DNA from: Anaerolineae bacterium
GTDB lineage: Bacteria; Chloroflexota; Anaerolineae; Aggregatilineales; Phototrophicaceae
NCBI GenBank assembly: GCA_020849765.1
Contig: JADLAY010000035.1
Location: 39,931-103,930, forward strand
DNA length: 64,000 bases
Direction of reading: 5' to 3'
Below the pieces are notes generated by a model. It had not been told where the DNA came from, ran no database searches, and saw nothing but the letters and a program-made list of their open reading frames with translations. A program made the translations under genes and the position numbers. Shown piece by piece: positions 41,384-49,390 of this stretch. Within the stretch, counting starts at the first letter, position 1; every line of letters begins with the position of its first letter.

Positions 41384-42970
41384 ATGCCTATACTGAATAT
41401 CGACATTCTCTCATTTCTCGTGTTCTTCCCGGCAATTGCAGCCTTTATTGTGCTGATCCTGCCGCAGAACAAGCTGCTCGCGCGCTGGGCGGCGCTGTTA
41501 TTTGCGACCATCATCGCCGGTGTGAGCGTAGCAGTTTATTTCGCCTACAACGCGACGTCGCCGGGCTACCAGTTTGTCATCCAAACCGAGTGGTTCGACG
41601 TGCTCGGCGCAAGCTGGCACATCGGCATCGACGGTATCAGCGCGACGATGGTGCTGCTGACCGGTCTCCTCGCGCCGCTGGCTGTGCTGGTGAGCTGGGA
41701 GATCGAAGAGAACGCCAACACGCATCTGGCGCTGCTGCTCTTCTTCACGACCGGTTGTATGGGGACGTTCGTGGCCGTCGACCTGATGGTCTTCTTCGTC
41801 TTCTACGAACTGTCGCTGGTGCCGATGTACTTCCTCATCAATCAGTGGGGCGGCCCGAACCGGCGCTACGCATCGACCAAGTTCTTCATTTACTCGATGG
41901 GTGGCACGCTCGGTATGCTGCTGGCAACGCAGCTGATCGGCATCACTGCCGGGACGTTCGACATGGTTTCGCTAACCGAGTACTGGCCCCGCTTCGACGG
42001 CGCGCAGGGTGCGTTCCTGGGTCTCAGTGTGAGCACGGTCAAGTCGCTCGCGTTCATCGGCTTCTTCGTCGCCTTCTGCATCAAGGTGCCGGTGTGGCCG
42101 TTCCACACCTGGCTGCCGGATGCGCACAGTGAAGCGCCGACGGCCGGGTCGATGCTGCTGGCCGGTGTCATGCTCAAGCTGGGCGCCTATGGTTTCTTGC
42201 GCCTCGTCATCCCGCTCTTCCCGGATGTCTGGGTATCGCCCATCAACATCCTCGGCTTCATGGAGACGAACTGGGCAGGCATCTTCGCCTTCCTGGCGAT
42301 GCTAGGCATCGTCCTCGGCGCCTTCGCGGCCTTTGGTCAAACGGACATCAAGCGGCTCGTCGCCTACAGTTCGGTCAACCACATGGGCTTCGTCGCCATG
42401 GGGCTCGCGGTGGCGGCGCTCGCTTACGGGCAGGCATTCGTCAGCGGCAGTTCGTCGGTGGCTCAAGACGCGATCTTTGCCACCAACGGCGCGGTGCTGC
42501 AGATGTTCAACCACGGCCTCAGTTCTGCCGGGATGTTCTTGCTCGCCGGGGCGATTTACCACAAGACGCACACGCGCGATATGACTCAGTACGGCGGCTT
42601 GTGGGTGAGGGCGCCGATTTACGGCGGCATCTTCATTTTCACCAGCATGGCGAGTCTCGGCCTGCCTGGCTTGAACGGGTTTGTCAGCGAGTTCCTGGTC
42701 GTGCGCGGCTCCTGGCCGGTCTACACGGTGCTGACCTTAATTGCGATGGTCGGCTTGCTCTTCACCGGGGCTTACATTCTGAAGGGCATTCGCGGCGTGC
42801 TCCACGGGCCATTCAACATGGTGTGGAAGAACACACGCCTGGAAATCGAGACGCGCGAGATTGTCGCTATCGCGCCGCTGATGATTTTGATGCTGATTAC
42901 CGGTCTCGCGCCCAACTGGGTGCTCTCCGTCATCAATTCGTCGGTGACGATGATGTTCAACGGCGGTTGA
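41384..42970 (+). CDS. nuoM: NADH-quinone oxidoreductase subunit M, copy 1
   Basis: 528 aa, 14 membrane helices. Signatures: WHIGIDGISATMVLLTGLLAPLAVLVSWEI, FYELSLVPMYFLINQWGG, KVPVWPFHTWLPDAHSEAPTAGSMLLAGVMLKLGAYGFLRL with the pumping Lys/His, and KRLVAYSSVNHMGFV. A regular antiporter-like pump subunit. Followed 12 bp later by a second, distinct nuoM, so the two are separate subunits and not a sequencing duplicate. Confidence 0.96.
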   Translation: MPILNIDILSFLVFFPAIAAFIVLILPQNKLLARWAALLFATIIAGVSVAVYFAYNATSPGYQFVIQTEWFDVLGASWHIGIDGISATMVLLTGLLAPLAVLVSWEIEENANTHLALLLFFTTGCMGTFVAVDLMVFFVFYELSLVPMYFLINQWGGPNRRYASTKFFIYSMGGTLGMLLATQLIGITAGTFDMVSLTEYWPRFDGAQGAFLGLSVSTVKSLAFIGFFVAFCIKVPVWPFHTWLPDAHSEAPTAGSMLLAGVMLKLGAYGFLRLVIPLFPDVWVSPINILGFMETNWAGIFAFLAMLGIVLGAFAAFGQTDIKRLVAYSSVNHMGFVAMGLAVAALAYGQAFVSGSSSVAQDAIFATNGAVLQMFNHGLSSAGMFLLAGAIYHKTHTRDMTQYGGLWVRAPIYGGIFIFTSMASLGLPGLNGFVSEFLVVRGSWPVYTVLTLIAMVGLLFTGAYILKGIRGVLHGPFNMVWKNTRLEIETREIVAIAPLMILMLITGLAPNWVLSVINSSVTMMFNGG

Positions 42971-42982
42971 AAGGGAGCCTGA

Positions 42983-44662
42983 ATGGAAGCCACTGCTTTT
43001 CCAGTATTAAGCCTCATCATTTTTGTGCCGATCATTGCCGCGGTGCTCATTCTGTTCCTCAACCGTGAGCAGAGCGACCTGGCACGGGGCATCGCGATCA
43101 CGGCGGCGAGCGTCTGCTTTGCGCTCAGCCTGTTCGTGTACTTGAACTACAACAGCAATGTCGATGCCATCGTCGCTAACCAGGAATTGATCCAGCAGGC
43201 TGGCGAACCGGGCGCATCGACTGACATGTTCCAGGCCGCGGTCGCCTTCGAGGAGCGGGTCGACTGGATACCGTCGCTGGGCATCAGCTATCACCTCGGC
43301 GTCGACGGCCTGGCCGTCCCGATGGTGCTGCTGACCGGCATGGTCGCCGTCGCCGGTGTGCTCGTCTCGTGGAAGATCGAAGACCGCACGCGCGATTTCA
43401 TGGCCTTCTTCTTGCTGCTGGTCGCGGGTGTTTACGGCGTGTTCGTTTCACTCGACCTGTTCGTGCTGTTCTTCTTCTACGAGCTCGCCATCTTCCCGAT
43501 GTACTTGCTGATCGCGACGTGGGGCTGGGTCAAGCTGCGCGAATACGCGGCGATGAAACTGACGCTCTACATCCTGATCGGCTCGGTGATCGCGCTCGTC
43601 GGCGTCATCGCCATGTACTTCACGGCGGGCCGGTTCTTCACCGAGAATCCGCAGTTCCTGCCGCAGGGTGCGTCGGCTTACAGCTTCGCCATTGCGCACA
43701 TGATGCGCGCTGCGGAAGCGGGTGCTTTCCACATCCCGGTGCTCGGCAGCATCTCGTTCGAGCACTTGTGGTTCCCGTTCATCTTCCTGGGCTTCGCCGT
43801 TCTGGCGGGTGTATTCCCCTTCCATAACTGGTCGCCGGATGGTCACGTCGCCGCGCCAACCGCCGTCTCGATGATTCACGCGGGCGTGCTGATGAAGCTC
43901 GGCGCTTTTGCGGCGCTGCGCGTCGGTGTGCAGTTGCTGCCGGAAGGCGCACATGTGCATCTGCCCTGGATCGTCTTCCTCACGTTGATCAACGTCGTTT
44001 ACGGCGCGTTCATCGCCTTCCGCCAGCGCGACTTCAAGTACGTCATTGGCTTCTCATCGGTCAGCCACATGGGGCTGGTCAGCATGGGCTTCGCGACGAT
44101 GAACATCGTCGGCATGACGGGCGCGGGCCTGCAGATGTTCAGCCACGGCGCGATGACGGCCCTCTTCTTCGGTTGCGTCGGCATGGTCTACGACCGAGCG
44201 CACACGCGCGACTTGCCCAGCCTGGGCGGGTTCGCCAAGGTGATGCCCTGGGTCGCGTTCGCCTTCATCCTTGGCGGTTTAACCAGCATGGGTATGCCAG
44301 GGTTGAGCGGCTTCGTCGCCGAATACCCGATCTTTGCCGGAATGTGGCAGGCTTCCGAGCACATCACCCTGCAAATTGGCGGCTTCACGCTGTCGAATTA
44401 CTATTCAATCATCGTCGTCATCGCTGCGCTGGGCATCGTGTTGACCGCGGCTTATGTGCTGCGCGTCACGCAGCAGGTGTTCTTCGGCAAGTTCGATAGC
44501 GTCAAGTATGCGGACGTGGGCGACATCACGGCGCGCGAGCGTTTCGTGCTGATCTTCCTGGGCACGCCGCTCGTTATTCTGGGTGTTGCGCCGTTCGTGA
44601 TGGCGCCGATGCTGGAGACCGGCTTCAAGCCAGTACTGGCGATGCTGGGAGTAGGAGCGTAA
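42983..44662 (+). CDS. nuoM2: NADH-quinone oxidoreductase subunit M, copy 2 (divergent paralogue)
   Basis: 559 aa. Same architecture as copy 1 (YHLGVDGLAVPMVLLTGMVAVAGVLVSWKIEDRTRDFMAFFLLL; FFYELAIFPMYLLIATWGW; AVLAGVFPFHNWSPDGHVAAPTAVSMIHAGVLMKLGAFAALRVGVQ; KYVIGFSSVSHMGLV), but identity with copy 1 looks low outside motifs, and the HxWLPD motif reads HNWSPDGH. It has an insert near residues 55-85 (NQELIQQAGEPGASTD). An ancient paralogue occupying its own position in the membrane arm is the simplest reading. Confidence 0.94.
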   Translation: MEATAFPVLSLIIFVPIIAAVLILFLNREQSDLARGIAITAASVCFALSLFVYLNYNSNVDAIVANQELIQQAGEPGASTDMFQAAVAFEERVDWIPSLGISYHLGVDGLAVPMVLLTGMVAVAGVLVSWKIEDRTRDFMAFFLLLVAGVYGVFVSLDLFVLFFFYELAIFPMYLLIATWGWVKLREYAAMKLTLYILIGSVIALVGVIAMYFTAGRFFTENPQFLPQGASAYSFAIAHMMRAAEAGAFHIPVLGSISFEHLWFPFIFLGFAVLAGVFPFHNWSPDGHVAAPTAVSMIHAGVLMKLGAFAALRVGVQLLPEGAHVHLPWIVFLTLINVVYGAFIAFRQRDFKYVIGFSSVSHMGLVSMGFATMNIVGMTGAGLQMFSHGAMTALFFGCVGMVYDRAHTRDLPSLGGFAKVMPWVAFAFILGGLTSMGMPGLSGFVAEYPIFAGMWQASEHITLQIGGFTLSNYYSIIVVIAALGIVLTAAYVLRVTQQVFFGKFDSVKYADVGDITARERFVLIFLGTPLVILGVAPFVMAPMLETGFKPVLAMLGVGA

Positions 44663-44665
44663 CAC

Positions 44666-46219
44666 GTGGGTGAATTCAACTTCCTTCAGAGCCTCCCGGC
44701 GATAGCGCCTGAAATCGGCCTGACGATCATGGCGATCGTCGTGCTCTTCCTGGATCTGTATCTCCCGGAGAGCCAGCGACGCAATATCGCCATCGTCACC
44801 GCCGTGGGCCTGTTCGCAACGGCTTTGCTTTATCTGCTGCTCTGGTTCCCGACGCCGACCGAACCCGAAGGTTTGGGAGCGATGGCGGGTCTCTATTGGG
44901 GTGGCATGGTGCGCCACGACACGCTGGCACAGATCTTCAAGACGATGGTCTTGTGCGCCGGGGCGCTCACTGCGCTGATGACGATCGACGTCCGTGGGCT
45001 TGGGCGCAAAGGCGAGTTCTATCTGATCGTGATCGTCGCCACCCTCGGCGGCTGTCTGATCGCCGGAGCGTCCGACCTGATTATGGTCTTCCTCGGCCTG
45101 GAGACACTGACCATCCCGCTCTACATCCTGGCGGCCTTCCGCCGTGATGATAAGCGCTCCGCCGAAAGCGGCATGAAGTACTTCCTGTTCGGCTCGTTCG
45201 CGTCGGCCATCCTGCTCTATGGTCTGAGCCTGCTTTACGGCTTCACCGGCCAGACGAGCTTGCAGGGAATTGCGGCCTACCTGGGCAGCGATGCGTTCAC
45301 TGCCAATGCCTTCCCTGTGCTGGTCGCGATGACACTGATCGTCGTCGGCTTCGGCTTCAAGATCAGCGCCGCGCCCTTCCACTTCTGGACGCCGGACGTC
45401 TACGAAGGTGCGCCGACGCCTGTCACCGCCTTCTTGAGTGTGGCGAGCAAGGCCGCCAGCTTCGCGCTGTTGGTGCGCTTCTTCCTGTTGGTGTTCCCGG
45501 TCGAGGTGGTCATCGACAACCAGGTGTTGTCGAGCGGCCTCGTCATCAACGGCCAGGCGATCCCGGATTTCTGGGTCAACCTCGCGGCCGTGATGGCCGT
45601 CATTTCGATGACGCTCGGTAACGTCGTCGCGCTGGCACAGCGCAACATCAAACGGCTGCTGGCCTATTCGTCAATCGCCCAGGCGGGCTACGTCTTGATG
45701 GGCGTCGCCGCGCTCAAAGCTGCCCCGGAAACCGGCGTGGCCGCGATTGGCTTCTACATGCTGATGTACACCTTCAGCAACCTGCTCGCTTTTGCCGTCA
45801 TCATCCTCTTCACCGAGGCGACCGGCAGCGAGACGATTGCCGATCTCGGTGGGTTGAGCCGCCGCAGTCCGTGGCTCTCGTTGATGATGACCATCTCCTT
45901 GCTCTCGTTGGGCGGCGTGCCGCCGGCGGCAGGCTTCTTCGGCAAGTTCTTCCTGTTCCAGGCGGCTGTCGAAGCCAATATGGTCTGGCTGGCCATCATT
46001 GCCGTCATCAACGCGATCATCGGCTTGTACTACTATCTCAGCATCGTCAAGGTCATGTACGTCGATCACAGCCCGTACGAGGAGAACGAGATCGCGGTCT
46101 CTCGGCCGGTGGCGTGGGCGCTGGGTCTGGCGGCCATCGCCGTGATTGTGCTGGGGACGTTCGCTGTGCAGCCGGTGTTCGACTGGGCTCTGCGCAGTGC
46201 CGCATCACTGTTCGTGTAG
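44666..46219 (+). CDS. nuoN: NADH-quinone oxidoreductase subunit N
   Basis: 517 aa. EIGLTIMAIVVLFLDLYLPESQRR, FLGLETLTIPLYILAAFRRDDKRSAESGMKYFLFGSFASAILLYGLSLLYG and FKISAAPFHFWTPDVYEGAPTPVTAFLSVASKAASFALLVRF are diagnostic of NuoN. GTG start at 44666 follows a GGAG site and lies 3 bp after the stop of the second nuoM. Last gene of the nuo set; a GC-rich hairpin follows. Confidence 0.96.
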   Translation: MGEFNFLQSLPAIAPEIGLTIMAIVVLFLDLYLPESQRRNIAIVTAVGLFATALLYLLLWFPTPTEPEGLGAMAGLYWGGMVRHDTLAQIFKTMVLCAGALTALMTIDVRGLGRKGEFYLIVIVATLGGCLIAGASDLIMVFLGLETLTIPLYILAAFRRDDKRSAESGMKYFLFGSFASAILLYGLSLLYGFTGQTSLQGIAAYLGSDAFTANAFPVLVAMTLIVVGFGFKISAAPFHFWTPDVYEGAPTPVTAFLSVASKAASFALLVRFFLLVFPVEVVIDNQVLSSGLVINGQAIPDFWVNLAAVMAVISMTLGNVVALAQRNIKRLLAYSSIAQAGYVLMGVAALKAAPETGVAAIGFYMLMYTFSNLLAFAVIILFTEATGSETIADLGGLSRRSPWLSLMMTISLLSLGGVPPAAGFFGKFFLFQAAVEANMVWLAIIAVINAIIGLYYYLSIVKVMYVDHSPYEENEIAVSRPVAWALGLAAIAVIVLGTFAVQPVFDWALRSAASLFV

Positions 46220-46231
46220 AAAAGTTTGTCC

Positions 46232-46253
46232 AGGGGGCGTGTATGCGCCCCCT
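46232..46253 (+). repeat. GC-rich hairpin after nuoN
   Basis: AGGGGGCG (46232-46239), loop TGTATG, CGCCCCCT (46246-46253). No T run follows. Loop and 3' arm (TATGCGCCCC) match those of the nuoH-nuoJ hairpin, suggesting one element type used twice in the operon. Confidence 0.7.
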
Positions 46254-46313
46254 ATTGACGTTGTTGGGGAGTACAGATTAGCATTATTTATCTATTTCTA
46301 AGAAAGTACATCG

Positions 46314-46343
46314 TTGGGTTTCGTCATTCGCTTGTGATAGAAT
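46314..46343 (+). promoter_or_regulatory. Candidate promoter of the atp genes, close to the first ATG
   Basis: TTGGGT (46314-46319), 18-bp spacer, TAGAAT (46338-46343). The expected transcription start would fall at or next to the ATG at 46350, and no ribosome site precedes that ATG. Confidence 0.5.
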
Positions 46344-46349
46344 TCTCTA

Positions 46350-46652
46350 ATGAGTGAAAACAAACCGGGAGGCAACCAGCAATCCCGACTTGCTAATATC
46401 ACCTTGGCGGTTGTGGCGGCTCAGTCGGGTTGTTTTACCCTGTTTCTCGTTGTGGGAGCACTGCTACTTGGATTGTGGTTAGATGCCCAAACCGGGCAGC
46501 GCGGCCCTTTCACAATCGGGTTATTGTTGCTCAGTGTGCCGGTAAGTTTATTTGTGATGGTGCGGGTCGCTCTCGGTGCGGTCAAACGTATTCAACCACC
46601 TCCGACCCAGGATCGACCGCGCCAAGGCCAGAATGACCAAGAGGAGGGATAG
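46350..46652 (+). CDS. AtpZ/AtpI-like Fo assembly/accessory protein
   Basis: 100 aa with two membrane helices (about 25-45, SGCFTLFLVVGALLLGLWLD, and 54-75, FTIGLLLLSVPVSLFVMVRV) joined by a short loop, and a polar C-terminal tail. Position immediately before atpB and the two-helix layout with LGLWLD match the AtpZ/AtpI group. These assist c-ring assembly or magnesium/calcium handling. 43 bp to atpB. Confidence 0.75.
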   Translation: MSENKPGGNQQSRLANITLAVVAAQSGCFTLFLVVGALLLGLWLDAQTGQRGPFTIGLLLLSVPVSLFVMVRVALGAVKRIQPPPTQDRPRQGQNDQEEG

Positions 46653-46695
46653 CATTGAGAGATAACCATCTACGGCGAAGGAAAGGAGTCCCGGT

Positions 46696-48015
46696 ATGAG
46701 CGCGACGACACGTGGCGCGATCATTTTCGGAATTCTGCTTATCGTCCTCGTTTTGTGTAGCGTGCTCACGTTCAGCGTGCTGCCAAACTCGAGCGTCGCG
46801 GTCGGTCTGCCGGTGATTACCGTCCCGGGCGAGGCCTACAACGGCGCGCTGCCAAGCGCAGAAGCCTACGGTGTGGGCAATGCCTTTGGCGGCTGGACGA
46901 ACACTTTTGTCGCAACCTTGATTGCTGATTTGGCCGTGCTTATCTTCGTGGTTCTTGCCTGGCGTGCTTCAAAGGGCTGGACTCGCGAAGTGCCGACGCG
47001 CTTTCAATCTTGGGTGGAAATGGTAGGTGATTTCATCTACGGGCAGACCAAGAGCTTCGCCGGCGTGAAGCCGCTGGCAAAGAAATGGTTATTCCCCCTT
47101 GCCGCTAGCATCTTCGTCTTCTTGCTCGCCGTCAACTGGATGAAGCTGTTCCCCGGCGTTGAAAGCGTTGGTTTCATGCACTGTGCGCATGAAGGCACCA
47201 GTGGTTACCCATCGCTGCAGGTGGGTGACAATGCTTACCAGTTGTACATTGAACGGGCGCTGTATGCCGGTGTTCGTGCATCGCACGAAGACTATGAGGC
47301 ATGTGAACACTTCGTAGAAGATGCGGCTCATCATCCCACGCATGAAACGCTGGTGGCCGCCAGCGGAGAACTGCGTGAAGCAGAAGCGGCGCTGCTGACC
47401 GAGCTGGACGCGGATACGACGCTCACACAAGAAGAGCGCGACGCGCGCATCGACGAGAAACGCCTTGAGGTGACTGAATCTGTCTATCCGGAAGCGACGT
47501 TTGCGCTGACGGCAGATCAGCTCGAAAAGGGCGTGGTTCCCTATGTCCAGGTGGTGACACCGTTTGTTCGTGGTGGTTCGACCGACCTCAACCTCACGAT
47601 CGGTCTGGCGCTGGTGACCTTCGTCGCCATCCAGGTGTTCGGTGTGGCTGCGCAGGGGCCTGCGTACTTCATGAAGTTCATCAACCTGAATGCACTCGGC
47701 ACCATGCATAAGAAGCCGCTGGGTGCAGTGGACTTCCTGGTCGGGTTGTTCGAAATCATTTCGGAAATCGGTAAGATCATCTCTCTTGCCTTCCGTCTTT
47801 TCGGCAACCTGTTTGCAGGCGGCATTTTGCTCGCGGTCATGTCATTCTTGATCGCAGCCCTGTTGCCGGTTATTTTCTACGGCCTCGAAGTGATCGTCAC
47901 GACTATTCAGGCCTTCGTGTTTGCGGTACTGACGATCGTGTTCTCGGCGCAGGCGATGGAAGGCCATCACGGCGACGAAGAGCATGAAGAAGGCGCTGAA
48001 GCGCACGCACACTAA
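46696..48015 (+). CDS. atpB: ATP synthase Fo subunit a with large inserted loop
   Basis: 439 aa; usual subunit a is about 240-300. N-terminal helix (8-28), helices at about 70-90 and 130-152, then an insert at about 160-285 that is charged and helical (ELREAEAALLTELDADTTLTQEERDARI) with Cys163 and Cys203, before the conserved stretch STDLNLTIGLALVTFVAIQ. The essential arginine is Arg367 in IISLAFRLFGNLFAGG. The C-terminus ends with a His/Glu-rich tail (EGHHGDEEHEEGAEAHAH). In the usual topology this loop faces the outside of the membrane. The proton half-channel core looks functional. Confidence 0.93.
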   Translation: MSATTRGAIIFGILLIVLVLCSVLTFSVLPNSSVAVGLPVITVPGEAYNGALPSAEAYGVGNAFGGWTNTFVATLIADLAVLIFVVLAWRASKGWTREVPTRFQSWVEMVGDFIYGQTKSFAGVKPLAKKWLFPLAASIFVFLLAVNWMKLFPGVESVGFMHCAHEGTSGYPSLQVGDNAYQLYIERALYAGVRASHEDYEACEHFVEDAAHHPTHETLVAASGELREAEAALLTELDADTTLTQEERDARIDEKRLEVTESVYPEATFALTADQLEKGVVPYVQVVTPFVRGGSTDLNLTIGLALVTFVAIQVFGVAAQGPAYFMKFINLNALGTMHKKPLGAVDFLVGLFEIISEIGKIISLAFRLFGNLFAGGILLAVMSFLIAALLPVIFYGLEVIVTTIQAFVFAVLTIVFSAQAMEGHHGDEEHEEGAEAHAH

Positions 48016-48082
48016 AATGTCTCGCTCACGGGGAGTCGGACATTAACCTTGTAACACTGAGGAAAGAGAAGGATAAATCAAC

Positions 48083-48322
48083 ATGATTGAAGGTTCGATC
48101 CAGAGTGGTCTCCAGGCGGTTGGTGCAGGGCTGGCGATGATCGGGGCGCTCGGCCCCGGGATCGGCATCGGGTTGCTGGTGCAGGGTGCCCTCCAGGGTA
48201 TCAGCCGTAATCCGGACGCTGCTGGTCAGATTCAGGCAAACATGATTCTCGGTATCGTGTTCGCTGAAGCTGTCGCCATTTACGCCCTTGTGGTGGCGCT
48301 CATCATCCTGTTCGTGCTCTAA
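48083..48322 (+). CDS. atpE: ATP synthase Fo subunit c
   Basis: 79 aa, two membrane helices joined by the polar loop SRNPDAAGQ. Helix 1 has the AxGxGxGxG-like run (GALGPGIGIGLLVQGAL). Helix 2 carries the ion-binding Glu in VFAEAVAIYALVV (about residue 62). Ala rather than Ser/Thr after the Glu argues for proton rather than sodium use. Ribosome site GAGGAAAGAGAAGG upstream. Confidence 0.96.
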   Translation: MIEGSIQSGLQAVGAGLAMIGALGPGIGIGLLVQGALQGISRNPDAAGQIQANMILGIVFAEAVAIYALVVALIILFVL

Positions 48323-48344
48323 CCGGCAGCCGAGGAGTCCGAAT

Positions 48345-49205
48345 ATGCGTAATAAATCTCTAATCATTCGGCTGTTGCTGCTCGCCCTGGTGCTGACGTC
48401 GCTGGTCATTGTGCCACTGGCTGCTGCTCAGGAAGGTGGAGAAGCGACGGCGACGGCTGAAGAGGCTGCGGCCCCTGCCGAAGAAGCGCCGGTTAGCCCG
48501 CTGACGCCGCTCGGTATCAACACCGGGTTCTTGATCGCACAGATCATCAACTTCCTGATCATCTTCGTTCTGTTGACCTTCGCCCTGTGGCGGCCCGTCA
48601 CCCGGATGCTTGACTCGCGTGCAGTCAAGATCCAGAAGGGCCTGGAAGATGCGGCGGCGGCAGCCAATGCGCGGCGCAATGCCGAAGCAGAGGCGGAGAA
48701 GATCCTCGCGAGCGCCCGCGCCGATGCTGCACGAGAGATCGAAGCAGCTCGTTCGCGCGGTGAAGAGGTCGCCAAGCAGGTTATCAACGAGGCCAATCAG
48801 GAAGCCGAGCGCATCCGCACCGAGGCGCGTGCCCGTGGTGAAGAAGAGCGCAACAAGCAGCTGTCTGACCTGCGCAGCCAGGTGGCGAACATCTCGTTGG
48901 CCGTGGCCAACAACGTCATCCGCGAGAACCTGGATGCCAAGAAGCAGTCGGCTCTGATCGATAACTTCTTCGCCAACGTTCCGGAAGGCGCCAAGGCGCT
49001 CAAGGGCGCCAAGGTCGACGTCGTCAGCGCCATGCCGCTGAGCGAGGCCGAGCAGAACAAGATCAAGAAAGAGATCGGTGCTTCCGAGGCGACGTTCACC
49101 GTCGATCCGAACATCCTCGGTGGTCTGGTCATCCGCAGTGCCGACCGTGTGGTTGACGGCAGCGTTCGCAGCAACATGAGCGAACTGGCCGGACGTCTGC
49201 GCTAA
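48345..49205 (+). CDS. atpF: ATP synthase b subunit fused to delta-subunit C-terminal domain
   Basis: 286 aa. Residues 1-28 look like a cleavable signal (IIRLLLLALVLTSLVIVPLAAAQE). A Glu/Ala-rich linker follows, then the real membrane helix (about 58-80, TGFLIAQIINFLIIFVLLTF) with FALWRPVTRMLDSR, then the b-type coiled coil (85-200, rich in EAEAEKI and REIEAARSRGEE). After a short link (205-220) comes a delta-like end: KVDVVSAMPLSEAEQNKIKKEI and FTVDPNILGGLVIRSADRVVDGSVRSNMSELAGRLR (251-286), the C-terminal signature of delta/OSCP. The delta N-terminal helical bundle is not seen. No atpH, atpA, atpG, atpD or atpC follows. Confidence 0.9.
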   Translation: MRNKSLIIRLLLLALVLTSLVIVPLAAAQEGGEATATAEEAAAPAEEAPVSPLTPLGINTGFLIAQIINFLIIFVLLTFALWRPVTRMLDSRAVKIQKGLEDAAAAANARRNAEAEAEKILASARADAAREIEAARSRGEEVAKQVINEANQEAERIRTEARARGEEERNKQLSDLRSQVANISLAVANNVIRENLDAKKQSALIDNFFANVPEGAKALKGAKVDVVSAMPLSEAEQNKIKKEIGASEATFTVDPNILGGLVIRSADRVVDGSVRSNMSELAGRLR

Positions 49206-49233
49206 AGGCAGTCACAATCTCAATAGGGGAAGG

Positions 49234-49260
49234 GCGTACTCAGTACGCTCTTTTCTTTTC
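49234..49260 (+). terminator. Rho-independent terminator of the atp unit
   Basis: GCGTACT (49234-49240) and AGTACGC (49242-49248) form a tight hairpin followed by TCTTTTCTTTT. It ends the operon after atpF, supporting the view that the F1 genes are encoded elsewhere. Confidence 0.85.
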
Positions 49261-49268
49261 CGGCGCGG

Positions 49269-49297
49269 TTGATCTTGCTATGTTCATGCTTTACACT
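49269..49297 (+). promoter_or_regulatory. Promoter of tRNA-Leu
   Basis: TTGATC (49269-49274), 17-bp spacer, TACACT (49292-49297). The start site would fall about 4 bp before the mature tRNA 5' end. Confidence 0.6.
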
Positions 49298-49307
49298 AGT
49301 GAACCAG

Positions 49308-49390
49308 GGGGCAGTGGCGGAATGGCAGACGCGGGGGTCTTAAAAACCCCTGCTCGGAAGAGCGTGTGGGTTCGAGTCCCACCTGCCTCA
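49308..49390 (+). tRNA. tRNA-Leu (UAA)
   Basis: 83 nt. Acceptor GGGGCAG (49308-49314) pairs with CTGCCTC (49383-49389, one G-U), discriminator A. Anticodon stem GGGGT/ACCCC encloses the 7-nt loop CTTAAAA with anticodon TAA at 49341-49343. A type-II variable arm (CTCGG..AGAGC region) is present, as expected for leucine. T arm GTGGG/CCCAC with TTCGAGT. The 3' CCA is not encoded. Confidence 0.95.
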
